A DNA stretch of 23,554 bases from UBA5336 sp964506685 (GTDB taxonomy: Bacteria; Pseudomonadota; Alphaproteobacteria; Caulobacterales; Hyphomonadaceae), in NCBI GenBank assembly GCA_964506685.1, contig CAZDMQ010000058.1:1-23554 (forward strand), given 5' to 3'. The translations under genes were made by a program, and so were the position numbers. Below the pieces are notes generated by a model, which did no database searches, was not told where the DNA came from, and saw only the letters and a list, made by a program, of their open reading frames with translations. Of the stretch, positions 14,600 to 22,201 are shown piece after piece (position 1 is the first letter of the stretch; each line of letters starts with the position of its first letter).

Positions 14600-15961
14600 T
14601 CAGCCTGACAGTCCGGTGGTCCGGAGGGCGTCGGCCTGCCGGGTCGCGACGGTCGCCACGTCGAAGCCTTCGAGGCTTTCCTCGAACAGGCGATGATAGT
14701 TCAGTTCCGCGCCCAGCCGCAGATAGGCCGCACCCAGCCCGATGGCGGCCCGGTCCATGAACACGAATTCGCGCGGGATCCGGACCGGGCCCTTCTCCTT
14801 CAGCGCCTGGCGCACGGCAAACGCCTCGCGCCGGCCATACTCTCCGGGCTTTACCCCGTCGGCCACCGTGCGCACCCGGTCTTCCAGCAGCGGGCCATAG
14901 ATGAAGCGGGCCCAGATGTTCAGCACATCGACCAGGTCGCGACTGAGGTTCCTGAACCCCCAGTCCTCATAGGCCGCAACCGTGCCGTCGAAGTCATCGT
15001 CGCGAATGGCACGGTAGAGTGCGACCACGCCGCCGACGAATTTCGGCGGGAAGATGCGCACGCAGCCGAAATCAAGGAGGTTCAGCCCCGCCCCGCCATC
15101 GCGCACCTGGTAATTGCCGAGATGCGGGTCGCCGTGGATCACGGCGAAGCGGGTGAAGGGGATCCACCAGGTCCAGAAGAGATTGGTCGCGATCCGGTTG
15201 CGTACGTCCTGCGGCGCCTGCTCGTAGTCTGTCAGCCTGTCGCCCGACAGCCAGGTCATGGTCAGCAGCCTGTCCGTGGACAGGGCCTCGACGGGTTCGG
15301 GTACATGCGTGACGGCGCTGCCTGCGTGCATGAGACCGTAGAGCCGCATGTGCTTCGCCTCGCGGCCATAATCGAGTTCCTCTCGCAGGCGGTCCGTGAT
15401 CTCGACCAGCATGTCGGAAGGATCAATTGAGCCGTCGAGCCGCTTGACCAGCCCTAGCAGGGTCCGGAGCTGGCCGACATCGCTCTCCACGGCGCTCGAC
15501 ATTTCCGGATATTGCAGCTTGCAGGCGACCTCGCGACCGTCGGGCAGGGTCGCCCGGTGGACCTGGCCCAGCGATGCGGCATGTGCAGCCTCGCGATCGA
15601 ACGCGGCGAACTGCGCCGCCCAGTCGGGACCGAGTTCGGCGCGCATGCGGCGCTTGACGAAGGGCCAGCCCATGGCCGGCGCCTGGGCCTGCAGCTGGGA
15701 GAGCGCCTCGGCGTAATCGGGTGGCAGGAAGTCCGGAATGGTGGAGACCATCTGGGCGACCTTCATTAGCGGGCCCTTGGAGCGTCCAAGCGCGCTGGCG
15801 AGGGCCCTGGCGATCCGCTCGTCGGATTTGTCCCCGCCCATCAGCGCGCTGGTGGCGTAGGTCAGCCCCGCGCCTGAGAGATTCGCACCGACCCGGGCCG
15901 TGCGGGCGAGCCGGCCGGTCAGCCGGTTGCGTTCCGGATCCATGCGTTCATCCTGTTCCAT
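14600..15961 (-). CDS. ABC1/UbiB (AarF) family atypical kinase
   Basis: A 453-aa member of the ABC1/ADCK/UbiB protein-kinase-like family, linked in other organisms to ubiquinone biosynthesis or lipid handling, usually as an ATPase. In order: the N-terminal family-specific helix with KVAQM (67-71, where the classic motif is KxGQ) and PDFLPPDYAEALSQLQ; the nucleotide loop AAHAASLGQVHRA, with Ala-rich replacement of the glycine loop as usual for the family; the invariant-type lysine in VACKLQYP (Lys148); the catalytic loop HGDPHLGN (276-283); and DFG (297-299). The ATG at 15959-15961 has AGGGAGG upstream; a longer in-frame start adds 50 residues without support. It is divergent from the sigma-54 response regulator and convergent with mltA. 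Whether it is the ubiquinone UbiB cannot be said; no C-terminal transmembrane pair typical of UbiB is visible. Confidence 0.9.
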   Translation of the reverse strand: MEQDERMDPERNRLTGRLARTARVGANLSGAGLTYATSALMGGDKSDERIARALASALGRSKGPLMKVAQMVSTIPDFLPPDYAEALSQLQAQAPAMGWPFVKRRMRAELGPDWAAQFAAFDREAAHAASLGQVHRATLPDGREVACKLQYPEMSSAVESDVGQLRTLLGLVKRLDGSIDPSDMLVEITDRLREELDYGREAKHMRLYGLMHAGSAVTHVPEPVEALSTDRLLTMTWLSGDRLTDYEQAPQDVRNRIATNLFWTWWIPFTRFAVIHGDPHLGNYQVRDGGAGLNLLDFGCVRIFPPKFVGGVVALYRAIRDDDFDGTVAAYEDWGFRNLSRDLVDVLNIWARFIYGPLLEDRVRTVADGVKPGEYGRREAFAVRQALKEKGPVRIPREFVFMDRAAIGLGAAYLRLGAELNYHRLFEESLEGFDVATVATRQADALRTTGLSG

Positions 15962-16133
15962 CGGCGGCGGGCCTCCCTGAGCTTCGCATATAGTCCCCCT
16001 GACCCGGCTTGGCAGCGTCGAATGTCCGCATCTGCGGCTGGCGGGGAAAAATCGCCCGGTCCATCGAATTTCACACACCGGGTAAACCCTACCTGCACGG
16101 CTGTGTGCCAAACCGGGGCGTCACGAAACGAAA

Positions 16134-16180
16134 CACGGGCTGGCCCGGACTGGGCATCGGCTTCAGCCACCAGCCCGGTG
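16134..16180 (+). promoter_or_regulatory. Possible leader hairpin before the response regulator gene
   Basis: CGGGCTGG (16136-16143) pairs perfectly with CCAGCCCG (16170-16177), and the stem continues as AC/GT past one bulged base. It ends about ten bases before the ribosome site (AAGGGGA) of the response regulator. It could be a regulatory leader or operator; a chance repeat in GC-rich DNA is possible. The rest of the 242-bp divergent region shows no clear sigma-54 promoter. Confidence 0.3.
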
Positions 16181-16203
16181 TGCAGACCTGAAGGGGATAT
16201 GAC

Positions 16204-17646
16204 ATGGCGAAGACGGTCCTTGTGGTCGATGATGACCCCACCCAGCGCCGCCTGCTCCAGGCTGCGGTCGAGAAATCGGGCTTTGCCTGCCGCACGGCGC
16301 CCGATGGCGAGAGTGGTTTTGCCATGGCGGCCGAGGCCAGGAACGGAATCGATGTCGTCCTGCTGGACCTCGTAATGCCGGGCCTGTCGGGAATGGAGAC
16401 GCTGGAACGGCTGATGGAACGCCGGCCGGACCTGCCGGTGATCGTGCTTACAGCAACCGGCGGTATCGACACGGTGGTCCAGTCCATGCGCGGCGGCGCG
16501 GTGGATTTCTTCGTCAAGCCGGTCAGCCCCGAGCGCGTGATCGTCTCGATCCGCAATGCGCTGAAGATGAGTTCGCTGACCGGCGAGGTGAAGCGCCTCG
16601 TCAAGAAGGCCGAAGGCGGCATGAGCTTCGACGACATGATCGCCGCGGCGCCGGCCATGCGCCAGGTGGTGCGGCTTGGCGAACGGGCGGCCGCCTCCGA
16701 CATCCCGGTCCTGATCCTCGGTGAAAGCGGTGTCGGCAAGGAAGTGATCGCCCAGTGCATCCAGGGCGCGTCCGACCGGGCCGGCAAGCCCTTTGTCACC
16801 GTGAACTGCGGGGCGATCCCGGAAAACCTCGTCGAATCGATCCTGTTCGGCCACGAGAAAGGCGCGTTCACGGGCGCGGTCTCGAAATCGCTGGGCAAGT
16901 TCGTCGAAGCCGATGGCGGCACGCTGTTCCTCGACGAGGTCGGCGAACTGCCCCTCGACATTCAGGTGAAACTGCTGCGGGCCCTGCAGGAAGGCGAGGT
17001 CGACGCGGTCGGCTCGCGCCGGCCGACCCGGGTCGATGTCCGGATCATCTCGGCGACCAACCGGGACATGGCCCAGCAGGTCGCCGACGGCACCTTCCGT
17101 GAGGACCTGTATTACCGCCTCAACGTGTTTCCCGTGGAAGTGCCGGCCCTGCGCGACCGTATCGAGGACATTCCCGCGCTGACAGAGCATTTCATCAACC
17201 GGTTCAACGCGTCAGAGGGCCGCAAGATCAGTGGTGCTGCGCCGGTCACGCTCAAGATGCTGTGCGCCCATGACTGGCCGGGCAATGTCCGCCAGCTGGA
17301 GAACGCCGTTTTCCGGGCGGTGGTGCTGAGCGAAGGCGACCTGCTGCAGCCGGAGGATTTCCCCCAGATTTCCGGCCAGGTGCCCAATCTAGCCGATCTA
17401 CCTGCGGTGCCTGTGGCCGCGCAGGCCGGCGGCGCCGGTCGGTCCGGTCCGGTTGCGATCTTCGAACCGGGCGGCGACCTGCGGGCGCTGGAAGCCATCG
17501 AACGCGACGTGATCCAGCTCGCGATCGAACATTATGCCGGCCACATGTCGGAAGTCAGCCGCCGCCTCGGCATCGGTCGCTCGACCCTTTATCGCAAGGT
17601 GCGCGAGTACGGCCTCGACATGCAGGCCGAACGCGAGGCGGGCTGA
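16204..17646 (+). CDS. Sigma-54-dependent response regulator (NtrC family, TacA-like)
   Basis: A 480-aa transcription activator. The receiver domain (1-120) has the acidic pair Asp10/Asp11, phosphoacceptor Asp55 in VVLLD and Lys105 in FFVKP. The AAA+ domain has Walker A GESGVGKE (173-180), the sigma-54 contact loop GAFTGA (220-225), Walker B TLFLDEVGELP (240-250) and arginine-finger region FREDLYYRLNVFPVEVPALRDR. The C-terminal Fis-type helix-turn-helix is MSEVSRRLGIGRSTLYRKVREYGL. All activating residues are present, so it should hydrolyse ATP and remodel sigma-54 holoenzyme when phosphorylated. No histidine kinase gene is adjacent, so it is an orphan here. Its start MAKTVLVVDDDPTQRRLLQA and overall pattern resemble TacA of Caulobacter, which acts in stalk development; orthology is inference. 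The ATG has AAGGGGA upstream. Confidence 0.95.
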   Translation: MAKTVLVVDDDPTQRRLLQAAVEKSGFACRTAPDGESGFAMAAEARNGIDVVLLDLVMPGLSGMETLERLMERRPDLPVIVLTATGGIDTVVQSMRGGAVDFFVKPVSPERVIVSIRNALKMSSLTGEVKRLVKKAEGGMSFDDMIAAAPAMRQVVRLGERAAASDIPVLILGESGVGKEVIAQCIQGASDRAGKPFVTVNCGAIPENLVESILFGHEKGAFTGAVSKSLGKFVEADGGTLFLDEVGELPLDIQVKLLRALQEGEVDAVGSRRPTRVDVRIISATNRDMAQQVADGTFREDLYYRLNVFPVEVPALRDRIEDIPALTEHFINRFNASEGRKISGAAPVTLKMLCAHDWPGNVRQLENAVFRAVVLSEGDLLQPEDFPQISGQVPNLADLPAVPVAAQAGGAGRSGPVAIFEPGGDLRALEAIERDVIQLAIEHYAGHMSEVSRRLGIGRSTLYRKVREYGLDMQAEREAG

Positions 17647-17656
17647 CCGGTCAGCC
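17641..17656. terminator. Perfect 16-bp palindrome over the response regulator stop codon
   Basis: GGCTGACC-GGTCAGCC is perfectly self-complementary and contains the TGA stop (17644-17646). As RNA it gives a six-base-pair stem with a CCGG loop, followed by CTTC rather than a T run, so an intrinsic terminator would be weak; a dimeric-protein site is the alternative. Confidence 0.4.
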
Positions 17657-17707
17657 CTTCAGCGGCCGCCCGCATTACAATTTGCACAGCTAGGCGAAGC
17701 ATTATTG

Positions 17708-17725
17708 CATCGTTAATATACGATG
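17708..17725. promoter_or_regulatory. Inverted repeat in promoter region of the membrane/vWA-like module
   Basis: CATCGT-TAATAT-ACGATG: perfect 6-bp arms around an AT-rich centre, about 60 bp before the start codon at 17787 and in the AT-richest part of this 140-bp intergenic region. It is a plausible operator or promoter element for the two downstream genes. Confidence 0.4.
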
Positions 17726-17745
17726 GCGATCTTCCTCGGATAGGG

Positions 17746-17771
17746 TTAATGACCACTGCGGTGGCCGTTAA
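17746..17771 (+). promoter_or_regulatory. Hairpin directly before the ribosome site of the membrane protein gene
   Basis: Positions 17746-17756 pair with 17761-17771 around a TGCG loop: eleven positions with one G.U pair and one mismatch, bounded by TTAA at both ends. The GGAAGG ribosome site begins immediately after at 17772. The structure could modulate translation initiation or be a protein-binding dyad. Confidence 0.4.
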
Positions 17772-17786
17772 GGAAGGTGAGCTGTC

Positions 17787-19397
17787 ATGTTCAGGAAAAG
17801 CGTGCGTTGGGCTGCCGACCTCGGCTACCAGGACAAGATCGGATCGTTCAAGCCGAAGGCGAGCCTCGAAGAGTACGGGCTGAAGGGCGAGCGCAAGACC
17901 GGCGAGCTCGGCATGAACCGCCAGAAGATCAAGGATGAGGCCAAGCGGGACGCCACCGACGGCATCCCGGTGTCCGGGGCCAGCAGCGAGGCGCAGTGGA
18001 GCGAGCAGGAGCAGCTGATCGCGGTCACCGCCGAGGAGGTCCGCCGCGGGCTCACGACCTGGTGGAGTGCGTCAGCGGCCGAAGTCCGGAATTTCATCGA
18101 GGACACCAGCCCGCCCGGCGCCATGACCGAGGACATGCTGCGCGAGGCGATCAAGGCCGAAGAGAACGAGCTGACGCAGTTCGAAGACGATGATTACGAA
18201 GAGGCGACGCAGGAAAAGCGTGAAACCGTGGTCGAGCTGGACGAGTTCCGTCACAAGCACGGCTCGAATATCGGCAAGCGCCGGCCGGACATCGAGACCA
18301 ATATCGAGAAAACGCTGGCGATCCTGATCTTCGTGATGATCCTCGAGGGCTGTTTCAATGCGCTCCTGTTCAAGGACGCCCAGTCCTCTGGCCTGCTCGG
18401 CGGCATGATGGTCGCCTTCGGTGTCAGCGCCGTGAACGTCCTGATCGGCGTGGTTTCGGGCTATTGCGGGCTGCGCTTCCTCAACCATCCCGACCTGCCC
18501 TTCAAGATTCTTGGCGGGACGATTGCGGCCGTCGGCATCTCGGCAGGCCTGTTCCTGAACTTCTTTGTCGCGCATTTCCGGGATGCCGTGGAACTGGCCC
18601 TGCAGGAGGCTATTGCGGCGGGTTCGCTGGCCGGTTTCTCGATGTTCGCCATTCCCCCGGGCCAGGTGCTGCAGGACATGTTTCCCAACCCGCTTGGCCT
18701 GCACAGCCTCGTGGCCTTCGGACTGCTGGTGATCGGCCTCACCGTCTTCGCCATCGCGGTCTATGAGGGCTATGACAAGATTTCCGACAAGTATCCCGGC
18801 TATGGCCGGGTCTGGCGCAAGCAGCGCATTGCCCGCGAGCGGGAGCAGGCCGTGCGCTCGGGCTTCTTCGAGGACCGCTCTACCTATTTCACCCAATGCC
18901 GCATCTGGTTCGAGAAACAGCAGTCCCGCCATGTCGAGGCCAAGCGCGAGATCAACAAGGCGATCAACGAGCTCGAGACCCGGCGGGACCGGGCCGTGGC
19001 GATCGCTGCCAAGGCGGCCGACCAGGAGCGGACGCTGATCACCGCCTACCGGCAGGCCCATCGGCGCCAGCGCATGGCGATGACCGAGGTGCTCGGAGAG
19101 CAGGCCGAGGTGCCGGTCTATTTCGACGAGATCGTCACGCCGACGCTGCCGGACTTCAAGTATGAGGACGAGCAGTTGCTGGCACTCAATGCCGTCGAGC
19201 AGATCACCAAGAACATCGCGGTCCTGAGCCGGACCCGCGAATGGCTCGAAAAGCACATTCAGGAGCAGCAGATCCGGCTGCGCGCCAAGGTCGAACGCGA
19301 GGCCCGCACGCCCGAAGGCGGTCGCAGCCAGACAGGTTCCGACGTCCGCCACCAGCAGCAGCGAGCGGCCGCGCAGGCCGCGGCCAAGCGGGCATAG
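17787..19397 (+). CDS. Four-TM membrane protein with long N- and C-terminal coiled-coil regions (unknown)
   Basis: I do not recognise this 536-aa protein. The N-terminal 170 residues are charged and helical with no signal peptide. Four hydrophobic segments follow at about 175-196, 203-228, 241-262 and 305-326, with a stretch of about 40 residues between the third and fourth containing short helices (HFRDAVELALQEAIAAGSLAGFSMFAIPPGQV). The C-terminal 200 residues are mostly charged helix with coiled-coil character (RHVEAKREINKAINELETRRDRAVAIAAKAADQ and QITKNIAVLSRTREWLEKHIQEQQIRLRAKVERE). Both ends are predicted cytoplasmic. The ATG at 17787 has GGAAGG upstream. The next gene starts 42 bp later on the same strand and is probably co-transcribed. 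Composition matches the surrounding genes. It could form a membrane scaffold, channel or stress/defence effector; none of these is shown. Confidence 0.85.
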   Translation: MFRKSVRWAADLGYQDKIGSFKPKASLEEYGLKGERKTGELGMNRQKIKDEAKRDATDGIPVSGASSEAQWSEQEQLIAVTAEEVRRGLTTWWSASAAEVRNFIEDTSPPGAMTEDMLREAIKAEENELTQFEDDDYEEATQEKRETVVELDEFRHKHGSNIGKRRPDIETNIEKTLAILIFVMILEGCFNALLFKDAQSSGLLGGMMVAFGVSAVNVLIGVVSGYCGLRFLNHPDLPFKILGGTIAAVGISAGLFLNFFVAHFRDAVELALQEAIAAGSLAGFSMFAIPPGQVLQDMFPNPLGLHSLVAFGLLVIGLTVFAIAVYEGYDKISDKYPGYGRVWRKQRIAREREQAVRSGFFEDRSTYFTQCRIWFEKQQSRHVEAKREINKAINELETRRDRAVAIAAKAADQERTLITAYRQAHRRQRMAMTEVLGEQAEVPVYFDEIVTPTLPDFKYEDEQLLALNAVEQITKNIAVLSRTREWLEKHIQEQQIRLRAKVEREARTPEGGRSQTGSDVRHQQQRAAAQAAAKRA

Positions 19398-19439
19398 TCT
19401 TGAGCGGGGGCTCTTTGCGACGGCCGAGGGAGCAGACAC

Positions 19440-20216
19440 ATGGCGCGCAGACGCAAATCGAACGGTCCCTGGTTCTGGCGGGGCATGATCATGCTGATGG
19501 TGTCGAGCGTGTTCGGCCTGTTCGCCGTGGCCGCCTTCTATGAGCCGCCCGCGCTCGATGCCACGAGCGGCTGCCGTCTCGACCGCAAGGATCCCGCACA
19601 CACCGTCCTGCTGATCGACCAGTCCGACCCCTTCGGCCCGAATGATATCGCCTGGGTCGAGGCGCTGGTCGATGAGGAGGCTCGCACGCTCCGGCGCTAC
19701 GGCCGGTTGACCGTGATGGTGCCGAATGCGGCGCAGCCCTATGCGCCGACGCTTGTCTTCTCGAAGTGCTCGCCGGGCAGCCCGGATGATGCGAATCCGC
19801 TGGTCTCGAATCCGCGGATGGTCGAGGATACCTGGCGGGAGCTCTTTCACGCCCCCCTGGTCGCGGCGGTTGGTCCGGTCCTGACCGATACAAGGCAACC
19901 GGCCTCGCCGATCATGGAAGCCCTCTTCACGATTTCCGACCGGCCAGACTTCCAGGCCGGCCAGCCGAGCCTGAGGCTCGTGCTCGTGTCGGACCTGTTC
20001 CAGCACTCGGAGGATTTCTCCTTCTATCGTTCGGGCCTGGACCAGGCGGCGTTCGAGGCCAGCAGGCTCGCCGACAGGCAACCGGATCTTGCCGGGATCG
20101 ACGTCGTGGCGCGGATTGTTCCCCGGGAGGAATACGACCTGCCGCTGGGCGAGGTGAAGGCCTTCTGGCGCGACTATTTCGATGCGGTGGGTGCGCGCTA
20201 CGGCTCTGTGAACTGA
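19440..20216 (+). CDS. Single-pass membrane protein with vWA-like domain (unknown)
   Basis: 258 aa. A basic start (MARRRKSNGPWFWR) and one membrane helix at about 15-34 predict N-in topology with the remaining 220 residues in the periplasm; Cys45 and Cys110 could form a disulfide there. The domain alternates strands and helices like a Rossmann or von Willebrand A fold: HTVLLIDQSDPF (55-65), RLTVMVP (89-95), SPIMEAL (156-162), LRLVLVSDLFQHSEDF (178-193) and GIDVVARIVPR (219-229). The vWA metal motif DxSxS appears only in part as Asp60-Gln-Ser62-Asp63, with a later Asp185 in a suitable strand end, so metal binding is uncertain. The start follows the upstream membrane gene by 42 bp on the same strand, so the two probably form one operon. 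No family name is claimed. Confidence 0.8.
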   Translation: MARRRKSNGPWFWRGMIMLMVSSVFGLFAVAAFYEPPALDATSGCRLDRKDPAHTVLLIDQSDPFGPNDIAWVEALVDEEARTLRRYGRLTVMVPNAAQPYAPTLVFSKCSPGSPDDANPLVSNPRMVEDTWRELFHAPLVAAVGPVLTDTRQPASPIMEALFTISDRPDFQAGQPSLRLVLVSDLFQHSEDFSFYRSGLDQAAFEASRLADRQPDLAGIDVVARIVPREEYDLPLGEVKAFWRDYFDAVGARYGSVN

Positions 20217-20237
20217 CCCATTTCAAGCTGAAAAGTC

Positions 20238-20264
20238 CGCCGGCGCGGCCTGCAGCACCCGGCG
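20238..20264. terminator. Possible hairpin between convergent genes
   Basis: CGCCGG (20238-20243) pairs with CCGGCG (20259-20264) in the 51-bp gap between the vWA-like gene and the convergent nuclease gene. There is no T run, so terminator activity is uncertain. TTTCA-AGC-TGAAA at 20221-20233 is a second small repeat in the same gap. Confidence 0.3.
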
Positions 20265-20267
20265 CCG

Positions 20268-22073
20268 TCACTCGCCGAGGTCGATATCCGCGTCGGACTC
20301 GGCGGCTTCATCTGTGATGAACTGCGGCCGGTCGGGCAGGCCGAGCGCGGACCATATGGCCTCGCCCAGCGCCTGGGTCCGCCGGTCGATGGCGGCCTGG
20401 TCCCAGACCGGTTCGTCGAAGGCATCGCGAGCGATGGAGTAGCCCTTGCGGGCACGCAGGCTGGCCACTGCCAGGGCCCGCTTTTCGGCGTAGGAACTGT
20501 TGTCCATGCTGGCATTCAGCGCGCCGGGGATCAGCACGAGATTGCCGAGCAGGTTGCGGCTGCGGCGGACGGTGACCTGATCGGCAAAGAGATCGAACCA
20601 GTCCGATCCCGGCGGCGGGTTCTGCGGCAGGATATGCTCGATTGTCGGCGCGGCGTCGCCATCTCTGAGCAGGGCGGGAATGGCATCGGCATCGCGGCAG
20701 GCTTCGAGCCAGGTGAGCAGTCGCAGCCGTTGCTGGCGATCCTCGAGCGGTCCCGACAGGGTGTTGCGGATCCGGCGCTGGCGTGGTGGCTTGATCGGCG
20801 GCAGGAAGCGGTCAGCCGCCTCGTTTCCGGTCAGGATCCGGGTGGCGCCATAGAAGAAGGCGCGGCGGCGGCGGGGTTCGTCCCGTGCGATGTCGAGGGC
20901 CATGCAGGCCCGCTGCAGCTGGTCGAGATGGCCGGCAAGCCAGTCATTGGCGGCCTGCATCGGCTCCCGGCGCCGGCGGGCGATGGCCCGTCGCTTCTGC
21001 CACAGGCGCAGCAGCATCAGGGCGTAGGGCTTCCATTCCGGCCAGTCGATCACGAAGATCGGGCGCAGCGTCGCAAGGCCAGGCGATCCCATCCAGCCGG
21101 GCTTGCGGACGGCATGGAGATCATTCCAGGCATCGGCATAGTGCAGCTGGTCCCGCAGCCAGTTCGCGAGCGCATCGGGGTGATCGCTGCGCAAGGCCTG
21201 CATCCAGTCCGTCAGCGCCTCGAACGGGGCGGCTTCCGGCTCTGCGGTGGGGTTGCGGTGGAGGGTGTTGAGGGCAAGGACGAACTCATGGAACCGGAAG
21301 CGGACCCGGCCGCGCAGCCGGTCCCAAAGCGCCAGAAGGGTGTTGGCCTCCTCGTCACTCGCAGCCAGGCCGGGCAGCCGGGTCTTGATGAGGTCGACCT
21401 CGTCCATCGAGACCCCGCGCATGTTCACCGTCTCGAACATGCGCAGCGCGATGGACTGGGATTCGGCATTGAGATGCACGAGGTAGAGATCGGTGGTGAG
21501 TACGACGGCCAGTCCGCGCAGCATCGAGCGGCCCTTGCGGGTGAGTGTGCCCTTGTCGGTGTACCCGTGCGTCTCGAAGGCATCGAGGATGGTGCGCCGG
21601 GCCTCCTCGATCACGATGAATCGATTGAGTACCTTCTGCGTCTTCGGCCAGTGACGCGTCGCCCCGCGTGGCTGGACATGGCGCGCGAGCGTCTCGTCCT
21701 CGCCCCCCATTTCGAACCTGTACCGGCCGTCTTTGTCCGACACGCAGTCCTGCAGGGCGTCGGCCAGCGGTTCGGCGTCGAGCCAGTCGCGGATCATGCA
21801 GATCAGCAGGGTGAGCGTGGTGGTACGCTGCAGCCCGTCATAGAGCCGCAGGATGCCGTCTGCGTCGCGATAGCCGACGAAGGAGCCGATGAAGTAGCCC
21901 GGCGAGGCAATGTCGGCATTCTTGCGGTCGAGATAGCCGATCAGGTCATCGACGAGCGCAGCGACCTGGACCCCGGTCCAGACATAGTCACGCTGGACTT
22001 CCGCCGGACGAATTCGGTGACCTTGAAGGAAATCGCCGAACCCGATGGCTTCCGCTTCCACTGGTCGCCGCAT
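20268..22073 (-). CDS. GmrSD-type nuclease (DUF262 plus DUF1524/HNH)
   Basis: A 601-aa protein with the fused layout of GmrSD-family type IV restriction enzymes, which in characterised members cut glucosylated or otherwise modified phage DNA in a nucleotide-stimulated way. The N-terminal DUF262 (ParB/sulfiredoxin-like) part has VQRDYVWTGVQVAALVDDLIGYL (about 26-48) and DGLQRTTTLTLL (79-90); the usual motif is DGQQR, so the first Gln is Leu here. The C-terminal DUF1524 HNH part has TIEHILPQNP (His480), NLLGNLVLIPGALNASMDN (507-525) and SYAEKR, with the His-Asn-Asn residues intact. The ATG at 22071-22073 has GAGAGGA upstream; an earlier in-frame start adds 34 residues without support. It stands alone, convergent with the membrane/vWA-like pair and divergent from recF. 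Other DUF262 systems, such as SspE- or BrxU-like ones, are alternatives. Confidence 0.9.
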   Translation of the reverse strand: MRRPVEAEAIGFGDFLQGHRIRPAEVQRDYVWTGVQVAALVDDLIGYLDRKNADIASPGYFIGSFVGYRDADGILRLYDGLQRTTTLTLLICMIRDWLDAEPLADALQDCVSDKDGRYRFEMGGEDETLARHVQPRGATRHWPKTQKVLNRFIVIEEARRTILDAFETHGYTDKGTLTRKGRSMLRGLAVVLTTDLYLVHLNAESQSIALRMFETVNMRGVSMDEVDLIKTRLPGLAASDEEANTLLALWDRLRGRVRFRFHEFVLALNTLHRNPTAEPEAAPFEALTDWMQALRSDHPDALANWLRDQLHYADAWNDLHAVRKPGWMGSPGLATLRPIFVIDWPEWKPYALMLLRLWQKRRAIARRRREPMQAANDWLAGHLDQLQRACMALDIARDEPRRRRAFFYGATRILTGNEAADRFLPPIKPPRQRRIRNTLSGPLEDRQQRLRLLTWLEACRDADAIPALLRDGDAAPTIEHILPQNPPPGSDWFDLFADQVTVRRSRNLLGNLVLIPGALNASMDNSSYAEKRALAVASLRARKGYSIARDAFDEPVWDQAAIDRRTQALGEAIWSALGLPDRPQFITDEAAESDADIDLGE

Positions 22074-22172
22074 GCTGATCCTCTCCCGCACCCTCTGAAA
22101 ACCCGTGTTCACACCCCGGGCCCCTGCCGACAATGGTTTTCCGAAGGGGGGCGGAGGACAAGTCTTGCGGTG

Positions 22173-22187
22173 CAAGAAGCATGCGCT
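22173..22187. promoter_or_regulatory. Palindrome just upstream of recF
   Basis: TCTTGC-GGT-GCAAGA: perfect 6-bp arms, ending 14 bp before the recF ATG, in the 128-bp region shared with the divergent nuclease gene. It could be an operator affecting recF or the nuclease, or a hairpin in the recF leader. Confidence 0.4.
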
Positions 22188-22201
22188 AGGGGTGGTGGAT
22201 C

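Noticed and set aside
16011..16040. TTGGCA-like sequence upstream of the response regulator as a sigma-54 promoter
   Set aside because: The -12 GC at the required ten-base spacing from the -24 GG is absent.
17680..17720. TTGCAC and TATTG/TAATAT combinations as a sigma-70-type promoter for the membrane module
   Set aside because: No pair had both acceptable hexamers and 16-18 bp spacing, so only the dyads are reported.
18072..20081. 669-aa minus-strand frame opposite the membrane/vWA-like pair
   Set aside because: The plus-strand frames have coherent membrane helices, coiled coils and ribosome sites; the antisense frame is His/Arg/Gly-rich with no domain.
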